Positions 52,357-60,881 of a stretch of DNA of 64,000 nucleotides are shown one piece after another. The translations under genes were made by a program, and so were the position numbers. Every line of letters begins with the position of its first letter. Positions within the stretch are counted from its first letter, which is position 1. Source of the DNA: UBA5543 sp964464965 (lineage in GTDB: Bacteria; Bacteroidota; Bacteroidia; Chitinophagales; Chitinophagaceae); assembly GCA_964464965.1 (NCBI GenBank), contig CAYXHM010000007.1:124001-188000 (forward strand). The letters run 5' to 3'. The notes under the pieces are model-generated. The model was not told the origin of the DNA and did not search any database. It saw only the letters and a list, made by a program, of their open reading frames with translations.

Positions 52357-53769
52357 ATGAACAATAGCTATACAGACCTCGTAAAGCAAACTTTCGACTT
52401 CCCGCAGGAAGGTTTTGAAGTAGTAGATAATTATCTGCAATTTAATGGTGTTGATGTGAAGGCATTAATAGACAAGTACGGTACGCCCTTTAAGCTTACC
52501 TACCTGCCAAAAATAGGCCAACAGATAAACACTGCAAAAAAGCTGTTCAGCGATGCCATAAAAAAGCATAAGTACGATGGTAATTATTATTACTGTTATT
52601 GTACCAAAAGCTCGCACTTCTCTTTTATGGTGGAAGAGACCCTGAAGCATAATGTGCACCTGGAAACATCCTTTGCGTATGATATAGATATTGTAAAGCA
52701 GCTTTACCGCCGCCGGAAGATAAACAAGGAAACGTACATCATCTGCAACGGGTATAAAACCAAAGCATATACCCGCAATATATCGCGACTTATCAACGAG
52801 GGTTTCAAAAATGTGTTACCTATACTGGACAACAAAGAAGAGTTTGACGATTACAAAAAAATGATACGCACCAAAGACCCGGTGAACATAGGTATCAGGC
52901 TGGCAACAGAAGAAGAGCCGACATTCGATTTCTATACGTCAAGGCTCGGTATCCAGAAAAAAGAGGTGCTGGAGTTTTATGTTGATAAGATAAAAGGCAA
53001 TGATAAGTTTCGCCTGAAGATGCTGCACTTCTTTATGAACAAAGGCATTAAGGACGATATATACTACTGGAGTGAACTGAACAAAGCCATCAACCTGTAT
53101 TGCCAGCTTAAGAAAATATGCCCTGAACTGGAGGGGTTGAACATAGGCGGTGGTTTCCCAATTAAACATTCCCTTGGTTTCGATTATGATTATAAGTATA
53201 TGATCAACGAGATCATAGCTAATATAAAAAGTGTATGTAAGCGCAATAAGGTACCTGTACCGGATATATACACAGAGTTTGGCTCTTACACAGTAGGGGA
53301 GAGTGGTGCTGTGATATACAGTATACTGGGCGAAAAAATGCAGAACGACCGCGAGATATGGTATATGATAGACAGTTCTTTCATTACCACGCTGCCTGAT
53401 ACATGGGGTATAGGCGAGAAATTCCTGCTATTGCCTATAAATAAGTGGGACAATGAATACCAGGAAGTGCACCTGGGGGGGCTTACCTGTGATAGCCACG
53501 ATTTCTACACATCAGAAGAGCATGTAAATGCCGTATTCCTGCCCAAGGGTGATAAGGAAAAAGGCATGGAACCACTGTATATCGGCTTTTTTCATACCGG
53601 TGCATACCAGGATCAGCTGGCAGGTTATGGTGGTATAAAACACTGTATGATTCCATCGCCCAAGCACGTAATAGTAGAGCAGGATAAGAACGGTAATATG
53701 GTAGATTGGCTGTATGCAAAGGAACAGACCGCCCAGAGCATGTTGAAGTTGTTGGGATATACCAAATAA
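52357..53769 (+). CDS. speA: Arginine decarboxylase (PLP fold type III)
   Basis: The 470-residue protein matches the short arginine decarboxylases found in Bacteroidota. The PLP lysine is expected in YYCYCTKSSHFSF near residue 87, glycines for the phosphate lie in LNIGGGFPIKHS near 265, and the late cysteine is in GGLTCDSHDF near 376. It decarboxylates arginine to agmatine for polyamine synthesis in the cytoplasm. Other decarboxylase substrates are not excluded by motif alone. Possible degenerate -7 box TAACTTTA at 52302. Confidence 0.82.
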   Translation: MNNSYTDLVKQTFDFPQEGFEVVDNYLQFNGVDVKALIDKYGTPFKLTYLPKIGQQINTAKKLFSDAIKKHKYDGNYYYCYCTKSSHFSFMVEETLKHNVHLETSFAYDIDIVKQLYRRRKINKETYIICNGYKTKAYTRNISRLINEGFKNVLPILDNKEEFDDYKKMIRTKDPVNIGIRLATEEEPTFDFYTSRLGIQKKEVLEFYVDKIKGNDKFRLKMLHFFMNKGIKDDIYYWSELNKAINLYCQLKKICPELEGLNIGGGFPIKHSLGFDYDYKYMINEIIANIKSVCKRNKVPVPDIYTEFGSYTVGESGAVIYSILGEKMQNDREIWYMIDSSFITTLPDTWGIGEKFLLLPINKWDNEYQEVHLGGLTCDSHDFYTSEEHVNAVFLPKGDKEKGMEPLYIGFFHTGAYQDQLAGYGGIKHCMIPSPKHVIVEQDKNGNMVDWLYAKEQTAQSMLKLLGYTK

Positions 53770-53805
53770 ACGTATCCGCTAAGGTATTCGTGCTTCAAGT
53801 GTAAG

Positions 53806-54279
53806 TTAAGTGGATTTCATTGCAGATCTCCGGGTAACCTGTTTTAACTGATTGCCCTCTACTTTCCAGTAGCCATATACTTTGCTGTCTGTATATTTCC
53901 TGATGGACACCCCGGCTTTTTCGGCTATGTACCAGCACAGTTCATAACCAAAATCGCGGTTTTCTGTGTTAAGATCGGCGTATGATATTTTGTCCATGTA
54001 CTTGATGATGGTGCTCCGTACAACGGTTACCAAAGGGTTTTTTTGTGTATTGTATAGCCTTATCAGCTCTGTGCAGCAATCTTCTACAATGTTTACGAGT
54101 ATATCCTTTTGTTCGTCGGTGGTATCACCTACCCCCGGCACAATACTATGAAAGGTGTGGTATTTATCTACCCACCTTATTTTTCGTAGTTTTTCTATTA
54201 TAGCCTGGTTTTCTTTATTTACCTGTTTGTTCACTACGCGGCAGTTATTGTATAGAATAGCGGGTGTTGAGCAGGCCAA
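53806..54279 (-). CDS. Conserved-looking hypothetical protein (about 157 aa)
   Basis: I do not recognise this soluble, mixed alpha/beta protein. It contains a helical first half (ENQAIIEKLRKIRWVDKYH) and RDFGYELCWYIAEKAGVSIR near the C-terminus, and has no signal peptide or membrane helix. The TTG at 54279 overlaps the upstream YdcF-like gene by 35 bases; a GTG at 54234 that leaves a 10-base gap is a reasonable alternative start. It is likely cotranscribed with the YdcF-like gene. Confidence 0.6.
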   Translation of the reverse strand: MACSTPAILYNNCRVVNKQVNKENQAIIEKLRKIRWVDKYHTFHSIVPGVGDTTDEQKDILVNIVEDCCTELIRLYNTQKNPLVTVVRSTIIKYMDKISYADLNTENRDFGYELCWYIAEKAGVSIRKYTDSKVYGYWKVEGNQLKQVTRRSAMKST

Positions 54280-54772
54280 GGTTGTATAATATAATGATCA
54301 GGTACTCCCGCACCATAAATACTATGCGCCTTATAAATGAAAATTCACGTGGAAAGGGTGCTGTTACGATACGGGCATTGCCTACCACTCTCGAGAAGAA
54401 TTTTTCAGCCCTCATTTTATGAAAGCTCGATGTGACAACTATGGCATACTCGTAATTCTTTTCTTTCATTATATCGCGTACCATACGAGCGTTTTCATAG
54501 GTGTTTCGTGCATTTGATTCCTTAAAGATATCACTTGGCAGTACGCCATGTTTTATACAGTAGGTGGCCATTACTTCAGATTCTACAAATTCGTTTTCTA
54601 CAGCAGCTCCCGTCAGTATCATCGTTGTAGCTATGCCCTTTTTGTATAGTTCTATGGCCTTGTCAAGCCTTGCTTTTAGTATAGCACCCGGTTTGCCATT
54701 TTCATCTGCAGGGTATCCCAATACAACCAATATGCTCTTTTGCGCAATCATCTGTTCCCAAAAATAACCCAT
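54245..54772 (-). CDS. YdcF family (DUF218) protein
   Basis: A 175-residue DUF218 protein: SILVVLGYPADENGKPGAIL at the N-terminus, MILTGAAVENEFVESEVMA, SNARNTYENARMVRDIM and IVVTSSFHKMRAEKFF are the family blocks. DUF218 proteins include SanA and ElyC, linked to envelope integrity and lipid carrier use, though the reaction is unclear. There is no N-terminal membrane anchor here. A TACATTTA near its start may be a weak -7 box. Confidence 0.85.
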   Translation of the reverse strand: MGYFWEQMIAQKSILVVLGYPADENGKPGAILKARLDKAIELYKKGIATTMILTGAAVENEFVESEVMATYCIKHGVLPSDIFKESNARNTYENARMVRDIMKEKNYEYAIVVTSSFHKMRAEKFFSRVVGNARIVTAPFPREFSFIRRIVFMVREYLIIILYNLGLLNTRYSIQ

Positions 54773-54913
54773 TTTATCCTTTCCATGTACGGTATGATAA
54801 ATGTATTATATTGTGTATGTGGGTTGCCCTGTATATAGATTAGCCGTCTTTTTTTTCTCAAAATCATTTTTTGCCCTCATATTTGCACTTTATCGCGAAA
54901 GGGGGTAACTATT

Positions 54914-54967
54914 ATGAGGAATAGTCATATGTTTACCTGTATAATTTTTATATTTAATACTGAATGA
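54914..54967 (+). other. Short upstream reading frame overlapping the next start
   Basis: A 17-codon frame (MRNSHMFTCIIFIFNTE) starts after a G-rich stretch and its TGA overlaps the ATG at 54964 as ATGA. This is the layout of a coupled leader peptide. It may be chance. Confidence 0.25.
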
Positions 54968-55242
54968 TAAGAGATCTTATAGTTGAAATGTCGCCTGTTG
55001 TTATAATTATATTAATAGTGCTTTTATCTATTATTAAAGTATCACTCATTTCGGCTACTGTTAACAGAAATTATCTATCGCTCTTTTTTACATCATTCAC
55101 TATCTACAACCGGGTAACTGTCCGCAATACTTTCCACGAAAAACTTAAAGAATACTACCGCCGCAGCAATAAGGTAAACACCATATTTTATGTTGCTATT
55201 GGCTTTGTCGTAGCCATCTATTTGCTAATGAGGGCAATATAA
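54964..55242 (+). CDS. Small membrane protein of unknown function (92 aa)
   Basis: The 92-residue protein has two hydrophobic helices, near residues 10-30 (VVIIILIVLLSIIKVSLI) and 74-91 (IFYVAIGFVVAIYLLMRAI), with a basic loop between them (HEKLKEYYRRSNKV). I do not recognise a family. It lies upstream of carA with its own possible leader frame. Confidence 0.6.
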   Translation: MIRDLIVEMSPVVIIILIVLLSIIKVSLISATVNRNYLSLFFTSFTIYNRVTVRNTFHEKLKEYYRRSNKVNTIFYVAIGFVVAIYLLMRAI

Positions 55243-55319
55243 TCAGCCTCTTACAGGTTTTTCCTGTAATAATTATGCACAGCTTGTAGTTATTTTATGT
55301 TATAACGCGCAAGTTTCGT

Positions 55320-55327
55320 TACATTTG
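55320..55327 (+). promoter_or_regulatory. -7 promoter element for carA
   Basis: TACATTTG matches TAnnTTTG, 20 bases before the ATG at 55348. Confidence 0.65.
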
Positions 55328-55347
55328 CACAATTTTGTTTTTTTAGT

Positions 55348-56457
55348 ATGTCTGCACGAAGTGAGTTTATACCCGCATATCTGTTATTGGAAGACGGGAC
55401 ATTTTTACAAGGAAAATCTTTTGGCGCTAAAGGCACCAGTGGTGGCGAAATTTGTTTCAATACCGGCATGACGGGTTACCAGGAGGTATTTACAGACCCC
55501 TCGTACTACGGCCAGGTATTGATAATGAATACGGTATATGTTGGCAACTACGGTGTAAAGCAACAGGATACAGAAAGTGATTCTGTGAAAATCCGCGCCC
55601 TTATCTGCAAGAACATATCGTCAAGATACAGCCGGATGATTGCAGACGACGGACTAGAGGAGTACCTGGTTGCCAATAATATAGTAGCCATTCACGATGT
55701 TGATACCCGCGCATTGGTACAGCATATACGTAGCAAAGGCGCTATGAACTGTATTATCAGTACAGAAATAGAAGAAATAGAAGCATTAAGCAAAAAACTG
55801 GCCGAAGTGCCATCTATGGATGGATTGGAACTTTCCTCAATAGTTTCAACAAAAGAACCTTACTATTTTGGTGATGAAAACTCGCCGATGAAAATAGCTG
55901 TGATGGACTACGGTGTGAAACGTCATATACTACAATGTATGACAGACCGCGGAGCGTATCTGAAAGTGTTTCCTGCAAAAACTGACTATAAAGATGTAGC
56001 CGTGTTTGGTGCAGATGGCATATTCATCTCTAATGGCCCCGGAGACCCTGCTACTATGGACTACGCCGTTGACCTGGTAAAAGAGGCACTGCAGGAAGAT
56101 AAGCCATTGTTTGGTATATGCTTGGGGCACCAGATACTGGCCCGCGCAAATGATATACCTACATTTAAAATGCACCACGGCCACAGGGGGTTGAACCACC
56201 CTGTAAAAAACCTGCTGACGGGAAGGTCTGAAATAACTACCCAGAACCATGGTTTTGGAGTAGAGCCAAAAGCAGCCAATGCATCTGACAAAATAGAAGT
56301 GACCCACCTGAACCTGAATGATGGCTCAATAGAAGGATTGAGGGTAAAAGGTAAAAATGCGTTTTCTGTACAATATCACCCGGAAAGTACACCTGGGCCG
56401 CACGACTCACGTTACCTGTTCGACGATTTTATCAATATGATAAAGAAGAGCAAATAA
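55348..56457 (+). CDS. carA: Carbamoyl-phosphate synthase small subunit
   Basis: At 369 residues this is the normal CarA size. The N-terminal domain begins YLLLEDGTFLQGKSFGAKG, and the C-terminal glutaminase has Cys258 in FGICLGHQILA with His344 and Glu346 in QYHPESTPGP. It frees ammonia from glutamine and passes it to CarB for carbamoyl phosphate, used for arginine and pyrimidines. CarB is not in the window. Carbamoyl phosphate would also be the donor for the carbamoyltransferase at 33541. Confidence 0.96.
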   Translation: MSARSEFIPAYLLLEDGTFLQGKSFGAKGTSGGEICFNTGMTGYQEVFTDPSYYGQVLIMNTVYVGNYGVKQQDTESDSVKIRALICKNISSRYSRMIADDGLEEYLVANNIVAIHDVDTRALVQHIRSKGAMNCIISTEIEEIEALSKKLAEVPSMDGLELSSIVSTKEPYYFGDENSPMKIAVMDYGVKRHILQCMTDRGAYLKVFPAKTDYKDVAVFGADGIFISNGPGDPATMDYAVDLVKEALQEDKPLFGICLGHQILARANDIPTFKMHHGHRGLNHPVKNLLTGRSEITTQNHGFGVEPKAANASDKIEVTHLNLNDGSIEGLRVKGKNAFSVQYHPESTPGPHDSRYLFDDFINMIKKSK

Positions 56458-56501
56458 TACCTGCCGGACTGTTTCGTACATTTCTAAACACAAACACTTA
56501 A

Positions 56502-57461
56502 ATGAAAAGCGAAAAGATACTGATATTAGGAGCCTGTGGACAGATAGGTGTAGAGCTGACACTGGCCCTGCGTAAAACCTATGGTGAGAGTAATGTATTG
56601 GCAACAGATATTCGCGATGAACATGAATTACTGGTAGGCACAGGTCCGTACCAGGTACTTGATGCCATGGATGGCGAGGCCATAACGGAAACGATAAAAA
56701 AGAACGGCATAACACAAGTATATCTGCTGGCGGCATTATTATCTGCTACAGGGGAAAAGGCACCGAAGCGTGCCTGGGATATAAACATGCAAAGCCTGTT
56801 ACAGGTACTGGATATTTCTGTCGAACAAAAACTCAATAAGCTATACTGGCCTAGTTCTATAGCCATATTCGGCTCTACAACGCCTAAGGAAAATACACTG
56901 CAAAAAACTATTGTTGAGCCTGAAACAGTTTATGGCATCAGCAAATATGCAGGGGAGCTTTGGTGCCAGTATTATCATAAACGGTGGGGGCTGGATGTAC
57001 GCAGCCTTCGTTATCCCGGCCTTATCAGTTGGAAGTCTGAACCAGGTGGAGGAACTACTGACTATGCTGTAGATATATTTTATGAAGCATTAAAGCATGG
57101 TAAATACAATTGCTTTCTGCAGGAAGATACATACCTGCCAATGATGTATATGGACGATGCTATACGAGGCACCATACAGCTAATGGAGGCACCTGCAGAG
57201 CAGGTAAAAAGCAGGATGGCTTATAATTTTTCTGCAATGAGCTTTTCACCTAAAGAACTGGCACAGGTAATAAAAGCCAAAATGCCGGAATTTGAAATAA
57301 GCTACGCTCCTGATTTCAGGCAGCAGATAGCTAATGGCTGGCCACAAAGTATAGATGATACAGACGCCCGCGAACATTGGGGCTGGAAACATGCGTACGA
57401 TGTAGAACGTATGGCAACAGATATGCTGCACAACTTGAAAAGCAAACTGCAGTTAGTATAA
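56502..57461 (+). CDS. SDR-type L-threonine 3-dehydrogenase
   Basis: This 319-residue extended SDR has ILGACGQIGVELTLALRK at the N-terminus, WPSSIAIFGSTTPKENT near residue 120 and TVYGISKYAGELWCQYYH with the Tyr-Lys pair. YPGLISWKSEPGGGTTDYAV near residue 170 is the substrate-region signature of short-chain threonine dehydrogenases. It oxidises threonine to 2-amino-3-ketobutyrate using NAD. A strong terminator follows. Confidence 0.9.
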   Translation: MKSEKILILGACGQIGVELTLALRKTYGESNVLATDIRDEHELLVGTGPYQVLDAMDGEAITETIKKNGITQVYLLAALLSATGEKAPKRAWDINMQSLLQVLDISVEQKLNKLYWPSSIAIFGSTTPKENTLQKTIVEPETVYGISKYAGELWCQYYHKRWGLDVRSLRYPGLISWKSEPGGGTTDYAVDIFYEALKHGKYNCFLQEDTYLPMMYMDDAIRGTIQLMEAPAEQVKSRMAYNFSAMSFSPKELAQVIKAKMPEFEISYAPDFRQQIANGWPQSIDDTDAREHWGWKHAYDVERMATDMLHNLKSKLQLV

Positions 57462-57490
57462 AAACATTGTAGGATTTTTTTTACTTGTTA

Positions 57491-57518
57491 AGCCATGGTT
57501 AATTACCATGGCTTTTTT
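57491..57518 (+). terminator. Rho-independent terminator after threonine dehydrogenase
   Basis: AGCCATGGT (57491-57499) pairs perfectly with ACCATGGCT (57505-57513) around a 5-base loop, followed by TTTTT. Confidence 0.9.
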
Positions 57519-57561
57519 GTTAAGAGATTAAGTAATACAGCATATTTGTATTCCAAACTTT

Positions 57562-57705
57562 ATGAAGATGAAGTCTGAAAGACAAAAAAAGATAGAAAAA
57601 CACGCCAACATACGTAAAACCGAAAAGCGCCGTAAGCGTCTTGCATTATTGATATCTGCCGCTGTAGTTGCTATACCCATGTGTATTAAATACTATTTCA
57701 ATTAA
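57562..57705 (+). CDS. Small basic membrane-anchored protein (47 aa)
   Basis: An ATG at 57562 opens 47 codons ending in TAA (57703-57705). The product has a very basic N-terminal half (SERQKKIEKHANIRKTEKRR) and a hydrophobic helix (LALLISAAVVAIPMCIKYY). CATATTTG at 57541 is one base off a -7 box. Its position between a terminator and the sirtuin promoter, and its clear charge layout, suggest a real small protein of unknown role. Confidence 0.45.
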   Translation: MKMKSERQKKIEKHANIRKTEKRRKRLALLISAAVVAIPMCIKYYFN

Positions 57706-57717
57706 CGGGTTGTACAC

Positions 57718-57725
57718 TATATTTG
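57718..57725 (+). promoter_or_regulatory. -7 promoter element for the sirtuin gene
   Basis: TATATTTG matches TAnnTTTG and ends 6 bases before the ATG at 57732, so the message would be leaderless or nearly so. Confidence 0.6.
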
Positions 57726-57731
57726 TTTACC

Positions 57732-58418
57732 ATGGGTAAGCAGAAATTAGTGGTATTAAGCGGGGCGGGCATCAGCGCCGAAAGCGGCCTGAAAACTTTC
57801 AGGGACAGTGATGGATTGTGGGAGGGTTACAACATAGAAGATGTGGCTACCCCACAGGCGTGGCAAAAGGACCCGGGGCTGGTACTGGAGTTTTACAACA
57901 TGCGTAGAAGCAATGTTAAGGCTGCTATCCCTAATGCGGCACACCAGGCTCTTGCACGGCTTGAAGAGTACTATGACGTACGTATTGTTACCCAAAACAT
58001 AGACGATTTGCACGAGCGTGCGGGTTCTACTAATGTACTGCACCTGCATGGTGAAATATATAAAATGCGGAGTGAGTACAATGAGGAACTGGTATATCCT
58101 ATATACGATGATATAAAACCGGGTGACATTGCGGAAGATGGCGGACAGTTAAGGCCGCATATAGTATGGTTTGGAGAGCCTGTACCAATGATAGAGGAGG
58201 CCATACCCATCATGCAGCAGGCTGATGTGTTTCTACTAATAGGCACGTCGCTTGTTGTCTATCCCGCAGCAGGGCTTGTTGACTATGTACGCGACGATGT
58301 GAAGAAATATGTGCTGGACAAATCTATCCCATCTGTAAGCAGGTTTAGGAATGTGATACCCATAGAGAAACCAGCTACAGCGGGCATAACAGAATTATTA
58401 TCCTGCTTGTTGCCGTAA
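57732..58418 (+). CDS. cobB: SIR2 family NAD-dependent protein deacylase
   Basis: A 228-residue class III sirtuin: VVLSGAGISAESGLKTFRD is the NAD-binding motif, VTQNIDDLHERAGS holds the QNID motif, and LHLHGEIYKMR the catalytic His. The zinc-binding cysteines of many sirtuins are absent, as in several small bacterial members. It removes acyl groups from lysines. A TTG at 57723 is in frame but overlaps the -7 box. It converges on ftsY with a 6-base gap. Confidence 0.92.
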   Translation: MGKQKLVVLSGAGISAESGLKTFRDSDGLWEGYNIEDVATPQAWQKDPGLVLEFYNMRRSNVKAAIPNAAHQALARLEEYYDVRIVTQNIDDLHERAGSTNVLHLHGEIYKMRSEYNEELVYPIYDDIKPGDIAEDGGQLRPHIVWFGEPVPMIEEAIPIMQQADVFLLIGTSLVVYPAAGLVDYVRDDVKKYVLDKSIPSVSRFRNVIPIEKPATAGITELLSCLLP

Positions 58419-58424
58419 AAATGA

Positions 58425-59399
58425 CTATTTCAGGCTGAAGAGGCTATCTACAAACTCAGCCTTGTTGAATAATTGCAGGTCTTCCATCCGTTCGCCTACA
58501 CCTATGTATTTTACAGGTATTTTAAACTGGTTGGCAATGGCCAGTACAACACCGCCTTTAGCCGTACCGTCCAGCTTTGTAATAGCTATTGCGGTAACAT
58601 CTGTAGCTGCTGTAAATTGTTTAGCTTGTTCCAGTGCATTTTGCCCTGTACTGCCATCCAGCACCAACAATACTTCGTGCGGTGCATCCGGTATTTTCTT
58701 GCTTATTACACGCCTTATTTTACTTAACTCTTCCATCAGTCCTGCCTTGTTGTGCAGGCGGCCTGCCGTGTCTATAATCGCAACATCTGCATTGCGAGCT
58801 ATCGCGCTTTCTACCGTGTCATAAGCTACAGAACTGGGGTCGCTGCCCATATCTTTTTTTACAATTGGTACGCCTGTGCGTTCACTCCAGATAGTAAGCT
58901 GGTCAACAGCTGCTGCTCTGAAAGTATCGCCGGCACCGAGTAATACAGATTTATTGTTTTTCTTAAAGTTATATGCCAGTTTGCCTATGGTCGTTGTTTT
59001 ACCTACCCCGTTTACCCCTACTACTAATATAACATACGGTTTCTTGCCTGCCCTTAATTCAAATCCCTCATGATCTTGTGCGGGAGAGTGGGCCAGTATG
59101 GCCATCATCTCTTCCTGTAGTATATCATTCAGTTCTTTAGTACCAACGTATTTGTCTTTCTTAACCCTTTCTTCTATATGCTCTATGATTTTTACAGTTG
59201 TGTCCAGTCCTACGTCTGCCATCATCAGGGCTTCTTCCAGGCTATCCAGCACCTCTTCGTCAACGGTATCTTTCCCGGCAATAGCCTTAGTGATTTTAGA
59301 AAAGAAACTGGTTTTTGTTTTTTCCAGTCCCTGGTCTAAGGCCTCTTTTTGCTCCTGCTGTTCTTTATTGCGCTTAAATAGTTTATCAAAAATACCCAT
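58425..59399 (-). CDS. ftsY: Signal recognition particle receptor FtsY
   Basis: This 324-residue protein has a short acidic/basic N-terminal segment, an NG helical bundle (about residues 30-120) and the GTPase G domain: VVGVNGVGKTTTIGKLAYNF (G1), DTAGRLHNKAGLMEEL (G3) and ITKLDGTAKGGVVL (G4/closing loop). It receives SRP-bound ribosomes at the inner membrane. The long acidic A domain of E. coli FtsY is missing, as in many Bacteroidota. Confidence 0.96.
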   Translation of the reverse strand: MGIFDKLFKRNKEQQEQKEALDQGLEKTKTSFFSKITKAIAGKDTVDEEVLDSLEEALMMADVGLDTTVKIIEHIEERVKKDKYVGTKELNDILQEEMMAILAHSPAQDHEGFELRAGKKPYVILVVGVNGVGKTTTIGKLAYNFKKNNKSVLLGAGDTFRAAAVDQLTIWSERTGVPIVKKDMGSDPSSVAYDTVESAIARNADVAIIDTAGRLHNKAGLMEELSKIRRVISKKIPDAPHEVLLVLDGSTGQNALEQAKQFTAATDVTAIAITKLDGTAKGGVVLAIANQFKIPVKYIGVGERMEDLQLFNKAEFVDSLFSLK

Positions 59400-59474
59400 T
59401 GGTAAAACGGTTTCTTCTAAGGGGTAAACAATGGGCGAAATTACATTTTAGTCCGTTATTATTCTTGTTAAATC

Positions 59475-59501
59475 AAAAAGGGCTGAACTTTTTTAAAGCC
59501 C
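59475..59501 (-). terminator. Terminator after icd
   Basis: On the minus strand GGGCT (59501-59497) pairs with AGCCC (59484-59480), followed by a run of five T residues on that strand (59479-59475). It lies between icd and ftsY. Confidence 0.6.
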
Positions 59502-59528
59502 AACCCTTTTAATATATAAGCCTGTTTC

Positions 59529-60758
59529 TTATTTGTTCAATTTTGCTTTCAGGTTGTTATCCAGCGCATCCAGGAATTGTTCTGTATATACATAGTGTTC
59601 CCCGGCATTTACCTTATTACCATGTACACATACAGCCAGGTCTTTGGTCATGATACCGCTCTCTACAGTTTCAATACATACAGCCTCCAGCGCTTCACTG
59701 AAATTGATCAGTTCCTGGTTATTGTCCAACTTGCCCCTGAATGCAAGGCCCCTTGTCCATGCAAAGATAGACGCAATGGGATTGGTAGATGTAGGTTTTC
59801 CGGCCTGGTGGTCGCGGTAATGGCGGGTAACGGTGCCATGCGCAGCCTCTGCCTCCATCACACCACCGTCAGGTGTCACAAGGGTAGAGGTCATCAAGCC
59901 CAGGGAGCCAAAGCCCTGTGCTACAGTATCACTCTGTACATCACCATCATAGTTTTTACATGCCCATACAAAGTTGCCATTCCACTTCAGTGCGCTGGCT
60001 ACCATGTCATCTATCAGGCGGTGCTCGTATGTCAGGTTATTCTTATCGTATTCTGCCTTAAATTCATTTTGATATATATCTTCAAAAATGTCTTTAAAGC
60101 GGCCATCGTATTGTTTCAGGATGGTGTTTTTTGTTGAAAGGTACAATGGCCATTTCTTTTGCAATGCCAGGTTGAAACAAGAGCGGGCAAAGCCCTTGAT
60201 AGACTCATCTGTATTGTACATGGCCATAGCTACGCCATCGCCTTTGAAGTTGTACACTTCATGTTCAATAGTCTCTCCATTATCACCTTCAAATTTGATT
60301 GTCAGTTTACCGGTGCCTTTCACAACGAAGTCTGTAGCACGGTACTGGTCGCCGAATGCGTGACGGCCTATGCATATAGGCGCTGTCCAGTTAGGTACCA
60401 ATCTTGGAATGTTATTTATAACAATCGGCTCGCGGAATACAGTGCCATCCAGTATGTTCCTGATTGTGCCATTAGGGCTCTTCCACATTTTCTTCAAGCC
60501 AAATTCTTTTACACGGGCTTCGTCCGGGGTAATGGTAGCGCATTTTATACCCACACCATATTGTTGTATGGCATGTGCAGCATCTATAGTTACCTGGTCG
60601 TCTGTAGCATCCCTGTGTTCTATGCCCAGGTCGTAGTATTTTATATCAACTTCTACATAGGGAAGTATTAGTTTGTCTTTGATGAATTTCCATATAATAC
60701 GGGTCATTTCATCACCATCTAGCTCTACTACCGGGTTGGCTACTTTTATTTTGCTCAT
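59529..60758 (-). CDS. icd: NADP-dependent isocitrate dehydrogenase
   Basis: The 409-residue enzyme is of the homodimeric, eukaryote-like NADP type. KSPNGTIRNILDGTVFREP near residues 93-111 binds isocitrate, with more binding Arg and Lys residues downstream, and GGVMEAEAAHGTVTRHYRD near residue 300 is in the cofactor loop. It converts isocitrate to 2-oxoglutarate and CO2 in the TCA cycle. The gene is alone, with its own terminator. Confidence 0.96.
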   Translation of the reverse strand: MSKIKVANPVVELDGDEMTRIIWKFIKDKLILPYVEVDIKYYDLGIEHRDATDDQVTIDAAHAIQQYGVGIKCATITPDEARVKEFGLKKMWKSPNGTIRNILDGTVFREPIVINNIPRLVPNWTAPICIGRHAFGDQYRATDFVVKGTGKLTIKFEGDNGETIEHEVYNFKGDGVAMAMYNTDESIKGFARSCFNLALQKKWPLYLSTKNTILKQYDGRFKDIFEDIYQNEFKAEYDKNNLTYEHRLIDDMVASALKWNGNFVWACKNYDGDVQSDTVAQGFGSLGLMTSTLVTPDGGVMEAEAAHGTVTRHYRDHQAGKPTSTNPIASIFAWTRGLAFRGKLDNNQELINFSEALEAVCIETVESGIMTKDLAVCVHGNKVNAGEHYVYTEQFLDALDNNLKAKLNK

Positions 60759-60833
60759 ATTAGTTATGTTTATAACGCTGTTTCAGTCGGCTAAATTAAG
60801 AAAAGCTACGACTATATATAGCTGAAGATAAAA

Positions 60834-60857
60834 ATAGCCGGGCATTTGCCCGGCTAT
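60834..60857 (-). terminator. Terminator after the first T9SS protein gene
   Basis: ATAGCCGGGC (60834-60843) pairs with GCCCGGCTAT (60848-60857), followed on the minus strand by TTTT. Confidence 0.88.
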
Positions 60858-60881
60858 CTTAAATATTACATAGGGGTATTG

